The notes below the pieces were generated by a model that saw only the letters and a list, made by a program, of their open reading frames with translations, had not been told where the DNA came from and ran no database searches. This document shows positions 1-6,851 of a stretch of 64,000 nucleotides of DNA, in pieces (the stretch's first letter is position 1; each line of letters begins with the position of its first letter). The stretch is from assembly GCA_964371075.1 (NCBI GenBank), contig CAYJKN010000001.1, positions 930,001 to 994,000 on the forward strand, read 5' to 3'. Position numbers and translations under genes: made by a program. This DNA comes from UTCHB3 sp964371075. GTDB taxonomy: Bacteria > Bacteroidota > Ignavibacteria > Ignavibacteriales > Ignavibacteriaceae.

Positions 1-436
1 GATTGATTCCCCACTCAAAGTTTTTCTTTTTTACATAATAACGGGCATTTGGGAATGCGGGAATAAAACTTTCACCTTTTGCTTTTACAGAACCACCTGT
101 ATGGTCGAAATGCAGATGTGTGAGCAACACTTTGGTTATCTCGTCAGGTTCAATTCCTTCCATCTCGAGACATTTTTCGAGTGAAACATTTGGATCAATT
201 GCGTAAATACTTCGTGATTTTTCATTCCATCGTTCTCCCATCCCGGTGTCAATGAGCATTTTTTCATTGTCCCATTCCAAAAGGAGTAACCTCGTTGCCA
301 TCGCAATTCTGTTTGATTCATCAGCAGGATTGGTTTTTTCCCATAAAGGTTTTGGAATGATGCCAAACATGGCTCCACCATCAAGGGCAATATAACCTGC
401 TTCCAACACTTTTACCGAATATTTGCCTATTCTCAT
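1..436 (-). CDS. MBL-fold metallo-hydrolase (N-terminal part, cut by window edge)
   Basis: The reading frame starts at the ATG whose complement is at 434-436 and stays open to base 1, so about 145 N-terminal residues are visible. The protein begins MRIGKYSVKVLEAG and contains the metallo-beta-lactamase metal-binding motif THLHFDHTGG at about residues 110-120, preceded by LLLEWDNEKMLIDTGMG, the usual strand-turn before the motif. This family hydrolyses lactones, thioesters or similar substrates with a dinuclear metal centre; the substrate cannot be read here. No signal peptide is visible, so it is probably cytoplasmic. It is divergent from the FAD oxidoreductase at 517. The C-terminal half is outside the window. 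Confidence 0.85.
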   Translation of the reverse strand, partial: MRIGKYSVKVLEAGYIALDGGAMFGIIPKPLWEKTNPADESNRIAMATRLLLLEWDNEKMLIDTGMGERWNEKSRSIYAIDPNVSLEKCLEMEGIEPDEITKVLLTHLHFDHTGGSVKAKGESFIPAFPNARYYVKKKNFEWGIN

Positions 437-516
437 CAGTTTTCTTTATTTTATGTAGCACAAAAATAATAAAATCATAAATCGTTTTCCTCCTGTTTTT
501 TTAGAGGTCCATTTAA

Positions 517-2055
517 TTGAATAAACCTGAAAAATTTGATGTTCTAATCGCCGGTAGCAGTTTGGCTGAATTCTCTGCCGGTATTGTATTGCAAAAATTC
601 TTTGGAAAAAAAACCGCCATCGTAACCGGAATAGATAACAGGGATGGACACCGGCAACTCGATTTTTTATCCGCCTCACTGTTTGCAGGCCAGATGGAAC
701 CCAACAGTTTCATCAGAAAGATTTCCAACTACCTCACTGACAATAAACTAACCTGGGAAAAACTCCCTTCCGTTTATGAACGCCATTTTTATCCTAAATG
801 GAGGTTAAATCTTTCCGATAATCTTGCCGCATACATGGGTGAACTAAAAAAACTTTTCCCTAAAGATAAAGGCAATATAGATATTTATTTTCGGGATATT
901 CAACATGCTGCCGACTATACCAGTTTTTTTCTTCTTCGTTTTATTCTGCCACCAATTCTTCATGCCGTTAGTGAAAGATTCTTTGCCACCGGGAAAAAAT
1001 TTGCAACCCTGTCCGTTGAGGAAGTTATTGATTCACTCTCTACCGATAAAAATCTGAAAACCGCCTTGAGTGGACAACTCCAAAATTTTGCATCCTGCCG
1101 TGAAAGTACGGGATTTATCTTTCACGCCATGAATATGATGGGAACTTTGAACGGTGCCTTTGCTCCCAAAGGTGGCCCATTGGCGATGTACAACCTGCTC
1201 AAATCAAGTTACATTTCCCACGGTGGAACACTAAAGGAATCATCAACAATCGACGAAGTAATCATTTCAGGAAAGACGATAAAAGAAGTATCGGTTATTG
1301 ATTTAAATGGTGGGGTTTCACCAATAAAGTGTAAAAAAATATTTTGGGGATTGGGAATGGAAAATCTTCCCGCACTTGTGAAAAACGAAAAAACAAGGGC
1401 GTACCTTACAGATCTAAGTCCTGTCAAGGAATTTGTACCCTACCCGATACTGTTTGAAATAAACTTTAATGATGGAATAAAAAAGTCCAACTCAAAAGGT
1501 GAAATATTCCGACTTTTCCCTTCCAATCAAGCTGATGCCGACGAAATTCCTCAAGGGTGTAATCTTTATCCCGTTTTTTCAGTTGAATCCACCGATGCAA
1601 TTCCTGATAAATATATCGCTGTAGTTTTTGTGAATGGTGATAATCCGGGAGTTATCCTTCAAAATGAAAAGAGTATTTCCGACCTGAAGGATTATCTCTT
1701 GGACATGATCAATTTATATATAAAAGAGTTTGGAAGTTGTATTACATCCATTGAACAAATCAAACCTGAATCGTTAACAAAAGGGTTTTATATTAATCCT
1801 TTTGGCTCAGTAATGCCATCAACAGGTAAAATAAAAACACAACTTCACAAAAATCCATACAGGTTAAATAATCTTTTTGTTACAGGGGCAGACCTCTTTA
1901 TTCCGGGTGTAACAGCTTCGATCATGTCGGGCATTACTACTTTGGGTGTGGCTTTTGGAGCTTATCGGTTTTTCCGGTTCTTCCGTTATCTGAAACAACA
2001 GGCAAATAAGAAAGTGAAGATAAAAATCAAACCGTTAAAGGTTAAAAGATTTTAA
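517..2055 (+). CDS. FAD-dependent oxidoreductase, phytoene-desaturase-like
   Basis: A 512-residue flavoprotein of the NAD(P)/FAD amine-oxidase / phytoene-desaturase type. Near the N terminus it has a beta-strand followed by a degenerate dinucleotide motif (LIAGSSLAE, residues 10-18, Ser in place of a usual Gly). The middle part, GAFAPKGGPLAMYNLL followed by a Gly/Thr strand, matches the second FAD-contacting region of the family, and the C-terminal LFVTGADLFIPGVTASIMSG is the closing FAD motif. The C terminus is lysine-rich (KKVKIKIKPLKVKRF). The start is a TTG with AGAGG nine bases upstream; no in-frame ATG precedes the nucleotide motif. Substrate is unknown. It stands alone, with a convergent hairpin at its end. 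The weak GxGxxG makes a low-affinity or structural flavin site possible. Confidence 0.75.
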   Translation: MNKPEKFDVLIAGSSLAEFSAGIVLQKFFGKKTAIVTGIDNRDGHRQLDFLSASLFAGQMEPNSFIRKISNYLTDNKLTWEKLPSVYERHFYPKWRLNLSDNLAAYMGELKKLFPKDKGNIDIYFRDIQHAADYTSFFLLRFILPPILHAVSERFFATGKKFATLSVEEVIDSLSTDKNLKTALSGQLQNFASCRESTGFIFHAMNMMGTLNGAFAPKGGPLAMYNLLKSSYISHGGTLKESSTIDEVIISGKTIKEVSVIDLNGGVSPIKCKKIFWGLGMENLPALVKNEKTRAYLTDLSPVKEFVPYPILFEINFNDGIKKSNSKGEIFRLFPSNQADADEIPQGCNLYPVFSVESTDAIPDKYIAVVFVNGDNPGVILQNEKSISDLKDYLLDMINLYIKEFGSCITSIEQIKPESLTKGFYINPFGSVMPSTGKIKTQLHKNPYRLNNLFVTGADLFIPGVTASIMSGITTLGVAFGAYRFFRFFRYLKQQANKKVKIKIKPLKVKRF

Positions 2056-2061
2056 TTTCAG

Positions 2062-2120
2062 GTGTAAAGTAGAGAAGAATTAAGGCTCTTTCAGGGAATC
2101 ATTACTCCTCTACTTCACAT
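2062..2120. terminator. Hairpin between convergent genes
   Basis: Imperfect inverted repeat GTGTAAAGTAGAG ... CTCTACTTCACAT around a 30-base loop, between the stops of the FAD oxidoreductase (+) and the ferredoxin (-). It probably ends transcription from both sides. The arm CTCTACTTC recurs in the hairpin at 9776-9860. Confidence 0.5.
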
Positions 2121-2130
2121 AATTATTTAA

Positions 2131-2463
2131 TTATCTGCCAAGTTCGTCGAGATAGTCTTTTTTCTTCAGAAGTTCTTCTTCAGTTTCCACATGATTTGGA
2201 TCAGGCAGGCAGCAATCTACAGGACATACTGCAGCGCACTGAGGTTCATCATGGAACCCTTTGCATTCGGTACATTTGTCGGGCGAAATGTAGTAAAAAT
2301 CAGCTGAAAAAAATCCTTCAGCACCTGAAGGCGCAGCTGCTCCCTCACCATACGATTTGCCAGCCAGTTCCCACTCTCTGCCACCTTCGTAGATTGCAGT
2401 ATTAGGACATTCAGGTTCACACGCTCCACAATTGATACAATCAGTTGTGATAAATATTGCCAT
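2131..2463 (-). CDS. 2[4Fe-4S] ferredoxin, YfhL-like
   Basis: A 110-residue dicluster ferredoxin. The first cluster motif is C9-x2-C12-x2-C15-x3-C19-P. The second is C64-x2-C67 with the longer C67-x8-C76-x3-C80-P spacing (CKGFHDEPQCAAVCP) typical of the YfhL / Allochromatium-type ferredoxins, followed by C84 and C85. The insert of about 25 residues between the motifs is rich in Gly and Ala. It carries electrons in the cytoplasm; its partner is not in the window. GGAG lies upstream of the ATG. It is convergent with the FAD oxidoreductase, which does not prove that they work together. Confidence 0.9.
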   Translation of the reverse strand: MAIFITTDCINCGACEPECPNTAIYEGGREWELAGKSYGEGAAAPSGAEGFFSADFYYISPDKCTECKGFHDEPQCAAVCPVDCCLPDPNHVETEEELLKKKDYLDELGR

Positions 2464-2657
2464 AATTTTTCTCCGGTTTTTCCAAATATTTAAATCAGAA
2501 TTTAAAGTCTTAAAATAAATATTTTTGATAAAAGAACAATGAGTTGAAAAATTTTATTTGTAATAGACAAGATTAATCAAATTTTTTGTTTCAATCAATA
2601 GATAAGAAGGGTATTACTTCGATTTTGTTTATTTTTAAACGATTAAATGAAGAAATT

Positions 2658-2972
2658 ATGAAGAATGTCCTCGTCACTTTTGAAGTTGACCAAAAGAATC
2701 TTGAATACACTCTTGAACTGGTAACCGAATTTGCTGTTAGTGTAAAGGAACTTAACCCCGGCTTGGTGTTCTACAAATCATTTACAACTGCTGCCAAACC
2801 GACAAGATTTGTCCATCTCCTCTCCTTCAACACAGAAGAAGACTATGTAAACTACCGCAAAAATGTAAAAACCAAAAAATATACAGTAAAACTTCACGCC
2901 CTCTCAAAAGTCCTCCCCGTATTCACCGAACTGAATGAAGTAGTGAATGTGGAGAATACAATAATTCAATAA
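2658..2972 (+). CDS. Small alpha/beta protein, antibiotic-biosynthesis-monooxygenase (ABM)-like
   Basis: About 104 residues starting MKNVLVTFEVDQKN. The pattern of an N-terminal strand, a helix (EYTLELVTEFAVSV), a strand with PGLVFYKSF, and then a HLLSFNTEEDYVNYRKN segment resembles the ferredoxin-like fold of ABM-domain proteins, where a strand is followed by xF.sxEdy..h. I infer the family from this pattern only; no catalytic residue is diagnostic. A longer reading from TTG at 2586 adds 24 residues but has no better ribosome site and an un-family-like extension, so I prefer the ATG at 2658. The 3' end runs directly into an 8-bp microrepeat that overlaps the stop codon. Confidence 0.6.
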   Translation: MKNVLVTFEVDQKNLEYTLELVTEFAVSVKELNPGLVFYKSFTTAAKPTRFVHLLSFNTEEDYVNYRKNVKTKKYTVKLHALSKVLPVFTELNEVVNVENTIIQ

Positions 2973-2998
2973 TGCAGTAATGCAATAATCCAATAATG
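2969..2998 (+). repeat. 8-bp tandem microrepeat RTAATSCA (about 3.7 copies)
   Basis: Units ATAATGCA, GTAATGCA, ATAATCCA follow one another and begin inside the stop codon of the preceding gene. The same unit recurs at 5383-5451 and, inverted, at 53624-53668. Confidence 0.75.
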
Positions 2999-3020
2999 TT
3001 TAATAGAACGCGGATGAAAC

Positions 3021-3400
3021 GGATTATCCCCGAAGGGGATTTGATATTCGTAGCCGAAATGGTCACCCACAATCCCTGATTATCCCCGAAGGGGATTTGA
3101 TATTTGTTGTCAAAATGGTCACACCCAGCCCCAGATTATCCCCAGAAGGGATTTGATATTCGTAGTCGAAATGGTCACACCAAAACCAAATAATCCCCGA
3201 AGGGGATTTGATATTTGTTGTCAAAATGGTCACACCCAACTCCAAATTATCCCCGAAGGGGATTTGATATTCGTAGCCGAAATGGTCACCCACGATCCCT
3301 GATTATCCCCGAAGGGGATTTGATATTCGTAGAAGAAATGGTCACACCAAAACCAAATTATCCCCGAAGGGGATTTGATATTCGTAGAAGAAATGGCACT
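3021..3400. repeat. Tandem repeat of about 57 bp with a hairpin in each unit (7 copies)
   Basis: Seven units, each starting with the small palindrome ATCCCCGAAGGGGAT, then TTGATATTYGTWG, then AAATGGTCAC and a short variable stretch. Units 1 and 5, 2 and 4, and 3 and 6 are most alike, so the array shows higher-order duplication. One palindrome copy is altered (ATCCCCAGAAGGGAT). Both strands happen to be open in some frames, but these translations are just the repeat. The last unit is cut short. The block lies between the ABM-like gene and the anti-sigma gene. Confidence 0.9.
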
Positions 3401-3447
3401 AAAAAATAATACTTAATACTTAATAATTAATAATTAATACCTAAAAT

Positions 3448-3954
3448 TTATTTCGTTTTCACTCTCTCCACAAAGAAATAAGTCCCAATCGATATTACAA
3501 GCAAAATCAAAGTTCCGCCAAATTCGGGGGTGAGTACAGCTGAAAAGCTCTTGAACGAATTTAAAAACTCTTGCAGGAACGAAAGATCAATTTTTGAAAA
3601 GTCTAATAAAGGTTTTTGATCTTTTGGATCGAGGTTTTTACCAACCTCAAACGCATATCCAAATAGAACCAGCAACATTGCGGTTAAACCAATCAACATC
3701 CCGATAAAAAACTTTTTACCCCCTTCAGAAGGTTTTACAACCCTGCTTATCCTTTTTAATACCATCATGTTGAGTGTCAAGGGTGCCTCTTCAATTTCAA
3801 TTTGTCGATATGAATTGTGCGCCTTTTGCAGGAGTGAATATTCCACTTCACATGTTTTACACTCAGAAATGTGATGTAAAAATTCCCGGCGAGTGGAATC
3901 ATCCACTTCACCATCGATCATTTTATTGAAAAAATCGTCATTATAATGTTTCAT
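3448..3954 (-). CDS. Zinc-finger anti-sigma factor, membrane-anchored
   Basis: A 168-residue protein with a cytoplasmic anti-sigma zinc-binding (ZAS) motif H28-x3-C32-x2-C35, a transmembrane helix at about residues 82-103 and a second hydrophobic helix near 145-163 ahead of a basic tail. Such proteins hold an ECF sigma factor at the membrane until a signal is received. Its ATG overlaps the TGA of the sigma gene by four bases (ATGA), so the two are translationally coupled. The second helix means that the 40-residue segment between the helices is the only part outside the cytoplasm. Confidence 0.88.
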   Translation of the reverse strand: MKHYNDDFFNKMIDGEVDDSTRREFLHHISECKTCEVEYSLLQKAHNSYRQIEIEEAPLTLNMMVLKRISRVVKPSEGGKKFFIGMLIGLTAMLLVLFGYAFEVGKNLDPKDQKPLLDFSKIDLSFLQEFLNSFKSFSAVLTPEFGGTLILLVISIGTYFFVERVKTK

Positions 3955-4517
3955 CTGAGTTCATCTTCAAGATTGTTTTCTTTAATCAATTTTTTTAATG
4001 CGGTACGCGACCTGTGCAAAAGCACTTTCACATTTGGTACACCGGTATTTAATATCACCGAAATCTCCTCACAACTCATTCCCTCTAAATAAAAAAGGTT
4101 GATCACGGCAGCATAATTTGGCGGCAGCTTCTCAATTACTATGTTGAGGAGTTCTTTTTCCTCTTTTTTCCGACCTGAAGTGTCGGCATCAGGATCTTCA
4201 AAATCGAGTTCTTCCCCTATTGATAACATCATCTCTTCGATCTGTCTTTTTTTCATCCCAAGTCTCGAAAGGGTTGTATTATATACTATACGGTAAAACC
4301 AGGTCGAAAATAATGAATCCCCTTTAAATAACTTAAGATTATTGTATGCTTTAACAAAACAATCCTGCAACACTTCCTCAGCATCCATTCTGTTTTTCAA
4401 CATTCTGAATATCATCGAAAAAGCTTTGTGTTTGTAACGATCAATCAGAAGTGAGTAGTCAGATACATTTCCTCTTCTTACCGATTCGATTATCTCCAGG
4501 TCGTCTAATTTTGCCAT
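3951..4517 (-). CDS. ECF RNA polymerase sigma factor
   Basis: A 188-residue sigma-70 family factor with only regions 2 and 4. Region 2 runs from about residue 17 to 90 (RMLKNRMDAEEVLQDCFVKAY, then FSTWFYRIVYN). Region 4 runs from about 122 to 178 (LPPNYAAVINLFYLEGMSCEEISVILN, helix-turn-helix). The linker is acidic (GEELDFEDPDAD). It directs polymerase to bipartite promoters, and its anti-sigma partner overlaps its 3' end. A GTAACC-N17-GTCTAA promoter lies immediately upstream, and an almost equal one drives the divergent membrane-protein genes, so autoregulation plus control of those genes is likely. No ribosome site is visible and the predicted leader is only a few bases long. Confidence 0.93.
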   Translation of the reverse strand: MAKLDDLEIIESVRRGNVSDYSLLIDRYKHKAFSMIFRMLKNRMDAEEVLQDCFVKAYNNLKLFKGDSLFSTWFYRIVYNTTLSRLGMKKRQIEEMMLSIGEELDFEDPDADTSGRKKEEKELLNIVIEKLPPNYAAVINLFYLEGMSCEEISVILNTGVPNVKVLLHRSRTALKKLIKENNLEDELR

Positions 4518-4525
4518 ACAATTCT

Positions 4526-4555
4526 TTAGACCGGAGAGATTTGAAAATGGTTACA
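4526..4555 (-). promoter_or_regulatory. ECF-type promoter of the sigma/anti-sigma operon
   Basis: On the minus strand TGTAACC is followed after 17 bases (counted from the last C) by GTCTAA. Spacing and both boxes match the promoter at 4621-4650. The expected start of transcription is only 2-3 bases from the sigma ATG, suggesting a leaderless message. Confidence 0.6.
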
Positions 4556-4620
4556 TCTGACTATTAAATAAATTTTCATAAGTGCAATAATACAAATTTG
4601 AAAATATTTTTCGTATATGG

Positions 4621-4650
4621 TGTAACCTTTTTCTGTAGCCAATTGTCTGA
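4621..4650 (+). promoter_or_regulatory. ECF-type promoter of the two small membrane-protein genes
   Basis: TGTAACC, 17 bases, GTCTGA. It has the same boxes and exactly the same spacing as the divergent promoter of the sigma gene. It lies about 37 bases before the ATG at 4687, which has a GGAGA ribosome site. Confidence 0.62.
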
Positions 4651-4686
4651 AGTAACAGAAGCAATTAACAATTATGGAGAATTAAA

Positions 4687-5034
4687 ATGCCATTCGAATT
4701 TATGATACCGATAGTAATGTTCATCGTTACAGGTGCAGTGATAATAACTTTCCTCTTTTTCAGATCACGAGAAAGGGAGATGATCCTCGCGAAGGATTAT
4801 TCAGCAGAAGAACTAATGCTCCTGCTCAACCCCGGAAGCAAGAAAAAAGGTGTACTGGTTGTGTTGGGCATACTGACAGCATCGTTTGGACTTGGGATGT
4901 TAATAGGAACAATGGTCCATAATGCAACTGGTGAAAATGACTATATCCCATTCATAATGTTCATTTTTGTAGGTATTGGTCTTATAACATCTTTTTATGT
5001 AAGAGAAAAATTGAATAAAAAGGAAGGAGAATAA
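4687..5034 (+). CDS. Small membrane protein, DUF6249-like (paralogue 1)
   Basis: 115 residues: an N-terminal membrane helix (about 6-26), a charged cytoplasmic segment of about 35 residues (SREREMILAKDYSAEELMLLL), and two more helices (about 55-78 and 88-106) before a KLNKKEGE tail. The layout, with AEEL...LL between helix 1 and helix 2, resembles the DUF6249 family; function unknown. The next gene, one base downstream, is a paralogue with the same layout. Both are divergent from the sigma/anti-sigma pair and lie behind a matching ECF promoter, so they are probably members of that regulon, perhaps an envelope-stress response. Confidence 0.8.
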   Translation: MPFEFMIPIVMFIVTGAVIITFLFFRSREREMILAKDYSAEELMLLLNPGSKKKGVLVVLGILTASFGLGMLIGTMVHNATGENDYIPFIMFIFVGIGLITSFYVREKLNKKEGE

Positions 5035-5035
5035 A

Positions 5036-5386
5036 ATGGAAGAGGTATTAATTCCCATCGTCCTTTTTATGGTGATTGGAGCTACAATAGTTGCGGCAGT
5101 GAGTTTTCGTTACCTCGAAAAGAAAAAACTGCTCGAAAAAGACTTACCTGCTGAAGATCTTTACAATCTGATGGGTGTGGATAGAGAAGCAAAAAAATCA
5201 TACTGGCTTGCCGTTTCGGGCACTGTCATGATCTTCTTTAGTGTGGGTCTTGGAGCAGGTTTTTGGCTCGATAAGTTAACAAACGAGGATCCGCTTGTAG
5301 CAGTCGCTATCTCTCTTTTTACCGGAATTGGACTCATAACAGCCCACTACTACCGCAGCCACCTTGTTAACAAAGAGCTTAGATAA
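5036..5386 (+). CDS. Small membrane protein, DUF6249-like (paralogue 2)
   Basis: 116 residues with the same three-helix plan as its upstream neighbour: MEEVLIPIVLFMVIGATIV, a charged loop with KDLPAEDLYNLMG, a helix with VGLGAGFWLDKL, then ISLFTGIGLITAHYYRSHL. The matching segments EDL..LM/EEL..LL and GIGLIT show that the two arose by duplication. The intergenic gap is one base, so they share a transcript. The C terminus runs straight into the RTAATSCA microrepeat. Function unknown. Confidence 0.8.
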   Translation: MEEVLIPIVLFMVIGATIVAAVSFRYLEKKKLLEKDLPAEDLYNLMGVDREAKKSYWLAVSGTVMIFFSVGLGAGFWLDKLTNEDPLVAVAISLFTGIGLITAHYYRSHLVNKELR

Positions 5387-5451
5387 TGCAGTAATCCAAT
5401 AATGCAGTAATGCAATAATGCAGTAATCCAATAATCCAATAATGCAATAAT
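5383..5451 (+). repeat. 8-bp tandem microrepeat RTAATSCA (about 8.5 copies)
   Basis: Consecutive 8-mers of the form (A/G)TAAT(G/C)CA beginning in the stop codon of the preceding gene. It is the longest of three copies in the window. Confidence 0.85.
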
Positions 5452-5500
5452 TTTGCGAAACAGGGATTATGGGAGCAATGGTTTTAACCCAGATATTTGA

Positions 5501-5549
5501 CGTAAGAGTGAGGAGAGGTAATCGTCCCGATTGCCGTCTGCTAAACGAA
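5501..5549 (+). repeat. Dispersed intergenic repeat, copy 1
   Basis: About 49 bases (AGAGTGAGGAGAGGTAATCG, then TCCCGATTGCCGTCTGC). Its reverse complement recurs with few changes at about 53544-53597. It contains no ORF. Confidence 0.75.
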
Positions 5550-5567
5550 AGATCAAGATAAATTGTT

Positions 5568-5788
5568 CCACAGATTACACGGATTCTACACGGATGGCCA
5601 CGGATTTTTAAGGGGACGCAGATACACGCAGATTAAACTGAGTTTCACAGAGGGAGATTTTTAATTATCTCCCTCAGTGTGCTCTGTGAGCTCTGTGGTT
5701 TTAAATTCCCCGTTTGCGTTCTTTGCGGCCTTCGCGGTTTAACTCAAAACCCTCCCTCTGTGTGCTCCGTGGGCTCTGTGGTTTTAAA
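5568..5788. repeat. CACAGATTACACGGAT / CTCTGTGNGCTCTGTGG-type intergenic repeat cluster
   Basis: A patchwork of short phrases: CCACAGATTACACGGATT, CCACGGATTTTT, GACGCAGATACACGCAGATT, TCACAGAGGGAG, two related copies of CTCTGTG-GCTCTGTGGTTTTAAA at about 5680-5705 and 5757-5788, and GCGTTCTTTGCGGCCTTCGCGG. I recognise these phrases from intergenic regions of many unrelated environmental bacteria; their role is unknown. Together with 5387-5567 they fill the whole gap between the membrane-protein gene and trxB. No gene is supported there. Confidence 0.75.
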
Positions 5789-5811
5789 AGATACTCCGCT
5801 ACTAAATAACC

Positions 5812-6768
5812 CTACATCTCCTGCGATTCAAGCCATCTTTCAACATCAATCGCCGCCATACAACCTGAACCTGCAGCGGTAACCGCCTGGCGGTAGGTTT
5901 TATCAGACACATCACCTGCGGCAAAAACACCTTCAACATTTGTGTATGTAGAACCGGGTTTCACTATCAAATAACCACTTTCGTCTGTATCAAGAACACC
6001 TTTAAATAAACTTGTATTTGGCTGGTGACCAATCGCCATAAAAACGCCTTCACATTCGTGGAGTGTTTTTTCGCCTGTCTTAACATTTTTTAACACAGCT
6101 CCGGTGACAAGTTTTTTGTTTCCTTCTTCAGTACCAACAACTTCTTCAACTACTGAATTAAGTGCAAATTTTATTTTTGGGTTCTTTTTAGCTCTTTCCA
6201 CCATGATTTTTGAACCTCTGAATTCATCCCGTCTGTGTACAATCAAAACTTCAGATGCAAATCTTGTGAGGTATGTCGCCTCTTCAAGTGCAGTGTCTCC
6301 ACCACCAACTACTATAACTCTCTGATTTCTGTAGAAAAATCCGTCACATGTTGCACACGCAGAAACACCGTATCCCATAAATTTGGTTTCGGATGGAATT
6401 CCCAGAAGTTTTGCAGAAGCACCTGTTGATATTATCAGTGCATCGGCGGTATATGTGTCATCATAACTTTTAACAGTAAAAGGTCTTTTTGAGAGATCTA
6501 CTTCAGTAACTTCCTGATAGATTGATTCTGCTCCAAATCTGTGAGCCTGTTTTCTCATCACATCCATCAGTTCGGGACCTTGAATTCCGTGTTCAAAACC
6601 GGGGAAGTTTTCAACTTCGGTGGTAATGGTTAATTGTCCACCTGGTTGCATTCCCTCAAAGATCAATGGAGCAAGATTTGCTCTGCCTGTATAAATTGCG
6701 GCAGTGAATCCCGCGGGACCTGATCCGATAATAATTACTTTTTTATGTTTTGTGTTAGTTTCAGACAT
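5812..6768 (-). CDS. trxB: Thioredoxin reductase
   Basis: About 318 residues, the normal length of the low-molecular-weight thioredoxin reductases. It has an FAD site VIIIGSGPAG (11-20), the redox-active pair C138-A-T-C141 in ACATCDGFF, an NADPH site VVGGGDTALEEA (about 152-163) and a C-terminal FAD contact VFAAGDVSDKTYRQAVTAAGSG. It transfers electrons from NADPH through FAD to thioredoxin in the cytoplasm. The start is the ATG at 6768 because GGAG sits seven bases before it; a TTG four codons upstream would place the ribosome site inside the gene. Thioredoxin itself is not in the window. Confidence 0.97.
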   Translation of the reverse strand: MSETNTKHKKVIIIGSGPAGFTAAIYTGRANLAPLIFEGMQPGGQLTITTEVENFPGFEHGIQGPELMDVMRKQAHRFGAESIYQEVTEVDLSKRPFTVKSYDDTYTADALIISTGASAKLLGIPSETKFMGYGVSACATCDGFFYRNQRVIVVGGGDTALEEATYLTRFASEVLIVHRRDEFRGSKIMVERAKKNPKIKFALNSVVEEVVGTEEGNKKLVTGAVLKNVKTGEKTLHECEGVFMAIGHQPNTSLFKGVLDTDESGYLIVKPGSTYTNVEGVFAAGDVSDKTYRQAVTAAGSGCMAAIDVERWLESQEM

Positions 6769-6851
6769 TTTTATCTCCAAAATTTAAATTTTATATCAGT
6801 TTGATGCAAAAATTATATATAATGATTCAAAATTACGACAAAATGGACAAA

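Noticed and set aside
136..390. 84-residue minus-strand ORF at the left edge
   Set aside because: It is out of frame with the MBL-fold hydrolase, whose frame gives the HxHxDH motif.
3021..3400. CRISPR-like array
   Set aside because: Units are about 57 bp and tandem; the parts between the hairpins are themselves repeated (units 1=5, 2=4, 3=6), so there are no unique spacers, and no cas genes are present.
3063..3409. Two small ORFs on opposite strands over the 57-bp repeats
   Set aside because: Their products are just translated repeat units with no ribosome site.
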